Shown here: in pieces, positions 61,701 through 64,000 of the stretch
How the letters are laid out: each line of letters begins with the position of its first letter
How positions within the stretch are numbered: position 1 is the first letter of the stretch
NCBI GenBank assembly: GCA_949752735.1
Contig: OX457044.1
Location: 14,471,815-14,535,814 of the forward strand
Source: Lumbricus terrestris
Lineage: Eukaryota; Annelida; Clitellata; Crassiclitellata; Lumbricidae
Length of the DNA stretch: 64,000 nt
Direction: 5' to 3'
The notes under the pieces: model-generated
What the model was told of the DNA's origin: nothing
The model's database searches: none
What the model saw: only the letters and a program-made list of their open reading frames with translations
Program-made: the position numbers and the translations under genes

Positions 61701-64000
61701 CCTATTGTTCTAGTAAATAGTTACTACTAATATACCTACTGTTTGGAAAATAGCCAGTGAAATATTGGAAAAGTGGTGTTGTTTTACACTTTTTATATTA
61801 TGTCATATACATGTATGTTATTTTTGTGTTTGCCATTTACTTCGTATGGTTCTTTGTGCTGCAATGTGTATGTAATTATTCATGTACAGAGGAAGAGGTT
61901 GATGGCAACACATTGCTGAAGCTGACCGAGAACATGGTCGAGAAGCTTCTACCAAAGATGAAGCTCCAGGTGAAGTTCATCGAATTGCAGAAGACGTTGG
62001 TTGTGCCGGTGCCACAGCCCATCGCTCTCGCTTCCAGCTCAACTGCAACTCTAGCAGCAACAGCAGTAGATATTCGACCAATGGCTGAGGAACAAAATGG
62101 GTAAGTTTTTTGCTGTCTCTACCGTTAAACAAGTTTGACATGGTTGTGCAGAGATCATAATGCTGGACCTGCACTAGCATTATGTAAGCAAGTTGTATCT
62201 GATGTGACTATTTTGGGGAAAGTTGGTCCCTATTTCCCCCTGAATCCCCTTTGGCTGATAGGCCATTCGGTGCCATCCATAAATGAGGTCTGCAACGGGG
62301 GAGGTGGGAGGGGAAGAAAGAATTGTATTGTACAAGTCATTAAGATTGATAGAGTTATTTACGAAGCAAAGCTTAGTCTGTCCTGCGTGAATTGAGCAAA
62401 GTAGTGAAAATTGAAATTATTTTGTGTCGCCTTTAGCATTTCTAACCTTCGGGTGTTTTTCCAGCCTCCAGTTAAACCAGGCTACATACTTGCTGCCTGC
62501 ATTACCAGAGGCTACGAGAGTCTACCTGGCACAAAAGAACCGGGCCTTAATTCTGCCAGGGACCACAAACCGGGCAAATGTCGTGGAGACCTTGGCGGAT
62601 GACCTCATCCGGAGAAAGATATGGTTTGTGGCATTTGTATTTTGAATTTCATGCATTTGTTATTGCACCTATGATTAATCTATTCTATCTTGCAGGATGT
62701 GTGGCCAAAACCTTTCTGCATACTCTGTTAATGGCCCAATGACGTCCATCCCCCAATTCAGTGCAGATTACTTGACTTTGCCCCTCAACCTCACCTACCC
62801 TCCTCTGCTCGCCCTTGTTAAACCCCAACCGCCCCACCTCCTAGCGGGGATCCCCGGAAATTTGTTAAATTGCAGATACCTCAACATCAGTTTCAGAACC
62901 ATTTCTGGTTGCCCAGTTTTATAATTGTGGCTTTGCTTTGTGTTAAGGTATCCGTCCAGAAGCAGCTACAGTATCGTTGTATCAACGCTGTGTGTTAAAT
63001 ATCCATTTCTGTTGGATGTGGATGGCACAACGGTATGTGTCAATTTATTGTGGATTTTCCTAACTGTTGTATTGCATTTATAAATATGAAGTGAAATGTT
63101 CAGTGCGTTTCACATTATTTCGCTAACTCTGGGGTTTGTCTCGTGAAATTAAGCTGTTGGCAATCGGCTTGATTCCTTTTGTGACATCGTCTATGAAACA
63201 CAAAATTGGGTGCAGCCACTTGAATTGACTTCTATGTTTCCATTATCACCAAATTTAGTTCTTTTACCTATGGATTAGTAAATGATATTATAAAATGAGT
63301 TAACGGATGAAAGTCGACTGTGCAACTTTTGCAGAACTCTTGGAGAAACTCGCTCAAGGCCAAGATGAAGCTGCAGAGACCGCAGTTGACCTCTGATAAG
63401 ACAGTTCAGTTTATGCGGGAGAAGTACGGCCGGTGTGGCGTGGCGGGTCGAAAGAGGAAATCTGAGGTCATCCTGGATGATTCTGATACAGCCCCTTCAC
63501 CAAAAGTCCCACGTTTCAAAGTAAGCAAGTACTTAGATGTTCGCTGACGGTAAAAAAGAGCTTCCTGGTTACTTCACTTACTTTGTTACTGAATGCCAGT
63601 TGATCCTTTTTCTTCAACCTATTGCCTGCTTTAAACATGCCCGTCCATCTGTTTTGTGCTAGGTCTCGGAAGTGGAGCTGTCCCTCGCCGGTGAGGACCA
63701 GCGGTCCATCGACAAGAACGTTGCGGCTATTGTCAGTGAGTGTAGGAAGGCACAGCCGGACAAAGCGTTGCTCACTGACAAATTGAAAAGGACCGCACGT
63801 CATCGACAGAAGATGTGCCTAGAGCAGACCACCGCGGCAGTGCTTGAGTCATTTCCGTGCCTCCGCCAACATCATTATGTTAGTGCATTCTTGTCAAGGT
63901 CTCATGCTATTGATTTTAAACCTTTTGTGTTGACCCGTTGCAGCATACGGTCCATTGGTAAACTAGGCTATGGAAACGAGAGACCCAACTTATGGTTTGA
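58739..64000 (+). CDS. SAM-domain protein, SAMD3-like, partial (runs off the right edge)
   Basis: Coding exons 58750-58837, 61890-62100, 62465-62623, 62948-63032, 63335-63520 and 63663 onward keep one open frame through every junction (phases 1,2,2,0,0), all with GT/AG ends. Exons 1 and 2 together encode a SAM domain: TWTEEQVGVWLDQHGFGAYK, PKFL, then EEEVDGNTLLKLTENMVEKL, a protein or RNA interaction fold. Exons 3-6 give ALPEATRVYLAQKNRALILP, YPSRSSYSIVVSTLCVKYPF, FMREKYGRCGVAGRKRKSEV and SECRKAQPDKALLTDKLKRT, the order I know from SAMD3-like proteins of fish and invertebrates. Function in this group is unknown. The last exon may end at a donor near 63876 or 63889, with an acceptor at 63946. 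No damage is seen, so this is a genuine host gene. Confidence 0.8.
58905..61448 (+). CDS. 847-residue zinc-finger, transposon-like protein inside the SAM gene intron
   Basis: A single uninterrupted frame from ATG 58905. Residues 5-60 hold two C2H2-type fingers (CTHCGIVKTTLYRYSKHLRL, then CNIEGCNDTFHKVRNFVRHV). A middle domain has HDLGGFQRHFNAGRICRFCM and DVMHDLLEGVIPHLLHK (~478-495). The C-terminal part has QKWQLFLLLPQVLGKYID, ITPKHHYMTHYPRMIGMYG and WCMRFEAKHQYFKSV (~635-650). I associate the MHDLLEG / PKHHYMxHYP / MRxEAKHxYFK signature with multi-copy proteins of fish and invertebrates related to KDZ or CMC-type transposases, but am not sure. No stop or frameshift; no terminal repeats found. 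An acceptor-like CATACCAG lies 6 bp before the ATG, so it may be an alternative exon of the host locus. Confidence 0.75.
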   Translation: MMMYTCTHCGIVKTTLYRYSKHLRLFHEKFAHFYVTCNIEGCNDTFHKVRNFVRHVAAKHKNVQTAESESVIDASDVESLDNVAIITTEEGCAHACTTEILDDQKCTLASLDQTVSDLEKHMAFSILKLREKHILPVCVQQDIIDEMQLLVSQLHDTYKSVFLTVCEEQSITSPSAGMGHIFLNETSMFDDIFQHINTDYKLNRFICDNFQFAKPIEIVFEPRRPGNSPSFHYIPVSSVLKLMLSNVDVRQQIQSGKTVFEDAYHMASYVDGSIYANHPFFSDHPDAIRLHFYLDEFEVCNPIGSKRGKHKVLAVYYFVGNMDCKYWSEMKYIHLCVLVRYQHLRQFDPFLVQLLKPLIDELETLASEGIDVIADGVTYNFRAGLATVSGDNLSAHDLGGFQRHFNAGRICRFCMANHDEIGTSFREDTFVLRNKEVHAYHLEALDACKANGSVYGVLHRCPLLDLPYFDVTTALVPDVMHDLLEGVIPHLLHKVIHKAVHDKTVTLEQLNADLADASRHVSDKPNALTAKNVGPSGKIVGSASQKWQLFLLLPQVLGKYIDECDESWEAYLLMRDVTDIVLSPVVNKSSLSYLEGLIFKFLTHYVSLFGSNAITPKHHYMTHYPRMIGMYGPLRHLWCMRFEAKHQYFKSVIASLGNYVNVTATMASRHQMRQCWEFTSTDFLSCEPRPLTRTVVWQMSHLPSDLRFAIADRLKVEVAVTDKVTTTNQMQRDHVTYTVDGCLILEIVEEEEIPVFFRIKYIILFHNMWLLCGRLCFGRRLHRHLHAYSVDVDDRWAVAYPGEEADYNLHHFFVVDGCNFITSKYHVPIDSRSIGRAEARDQSVPAF
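61449..61889. other. Remainder of the first coding intron
   Basis: AT-rich, with no repeat terminus recognised. The intron closes at TTCATGTACAG (61889). Confidence 0.6.

Noticed and set aside
63877..64000. Open frame to the window end as one continuous final exon
   Set aside because: The frame is open, but a TTGCAG acceptor at 63946 and donor-like GT sites at 63877 and 63890 suggest an intron here; the exact end of exon 6 is left undecided.

Overview
The window is animal genomic DNA. It has spliced exons with GT/AG junctions, no operons or ribosome binding sites, and a dense sediment of eukaryotic transposons. The mix points to an invertebrate or basal chordate, probably marine, but I cannot name the species. 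It includes a CR1/L2-type LINE carrying a 2A peptide, many ZBED/ZMYM/KIAA1586-like hAT copies, piggyBac, Merlin, Tc1/mariner, Helitron-like fragments, tRNA-derived SINEs, and a SAM-domain gene of SAMD3-like type.

Layout. 0.2-1.6 kb: decayed Tc1/mariner with 200-bp TIRs. 4.3-5.3 kb: remnant of an unassigned transposon protein. 5.5-8.2 kb: element with perfect 14-bp TIRs and an 8-bp TSD, carrying a piggyBac remnant. 8.4-10.6 kb: RT fragment, then a possible small host gene with an 87-bp coding minisatellite. 10.8-17.3 kb: two related LTR-like elements, one of them inside a hAT gene. 17.8-19.9 kb: LINE-ORF1/hAT composite, copy A, split by a mariner derivative. 19.9-21.6 kb: an acidic N-terminal exon and a 5'-truncated LINE. 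21.6-25.9 kb: internal region plus 3' LTR of the unusual retroelement. 26-30.5 kb: hAT pieces and another copy of that retroelement. 30.6-34.1 kb: intact 2A-bearing LINE. 34-45 kb: SINE/L2 tails, hAT, Tc1, Helitron/hAT composite, a clean 1.2-kb hAT insertion, a hAT MITE, a LINE endonuclease fragment and Merlin. 46.5-55.7 kb: an unassigned transposon gene, composite copy B with two LTR insertions, and second copies of several units. 55.8-57.1 kb: another LTR-like element. 58-64 kb: a real host gene (SAM domain, SAMD3-like, six coding exons) that runs off the right edge. Its first coding intron holds an intact 847-codon transposon-like ORF.

The most unusual content is a family of LTR retroelements (copies at 10850, 14960, 24083, about 27600-28132 and 48720; possibly 55789). 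The LTR itself encodes an acidic, coiled-coil protein with an R-x-S-x-R-L-x-x-[KR]-x-P-x-x-Y motif, and the reading frame runs across the LTR 3' end. Two copies are bounded by TG...CA termini and 4-bp TSDs (TTAC, CTGC), so they look like solo LTRs with coding capacity. Each LTR begins TGTGA followed by a short hairpin whose sequence varies while pairing is kept. No reverse transcriptase belonging to this family lies in the window.

Only three protein genes look undamaged: the LINE ORF (30888-34028), the 847-codon ORF (58905-61448) and the SAM-domain gene. Almost everything else is a broken transposon gene or a non-coding repeat.
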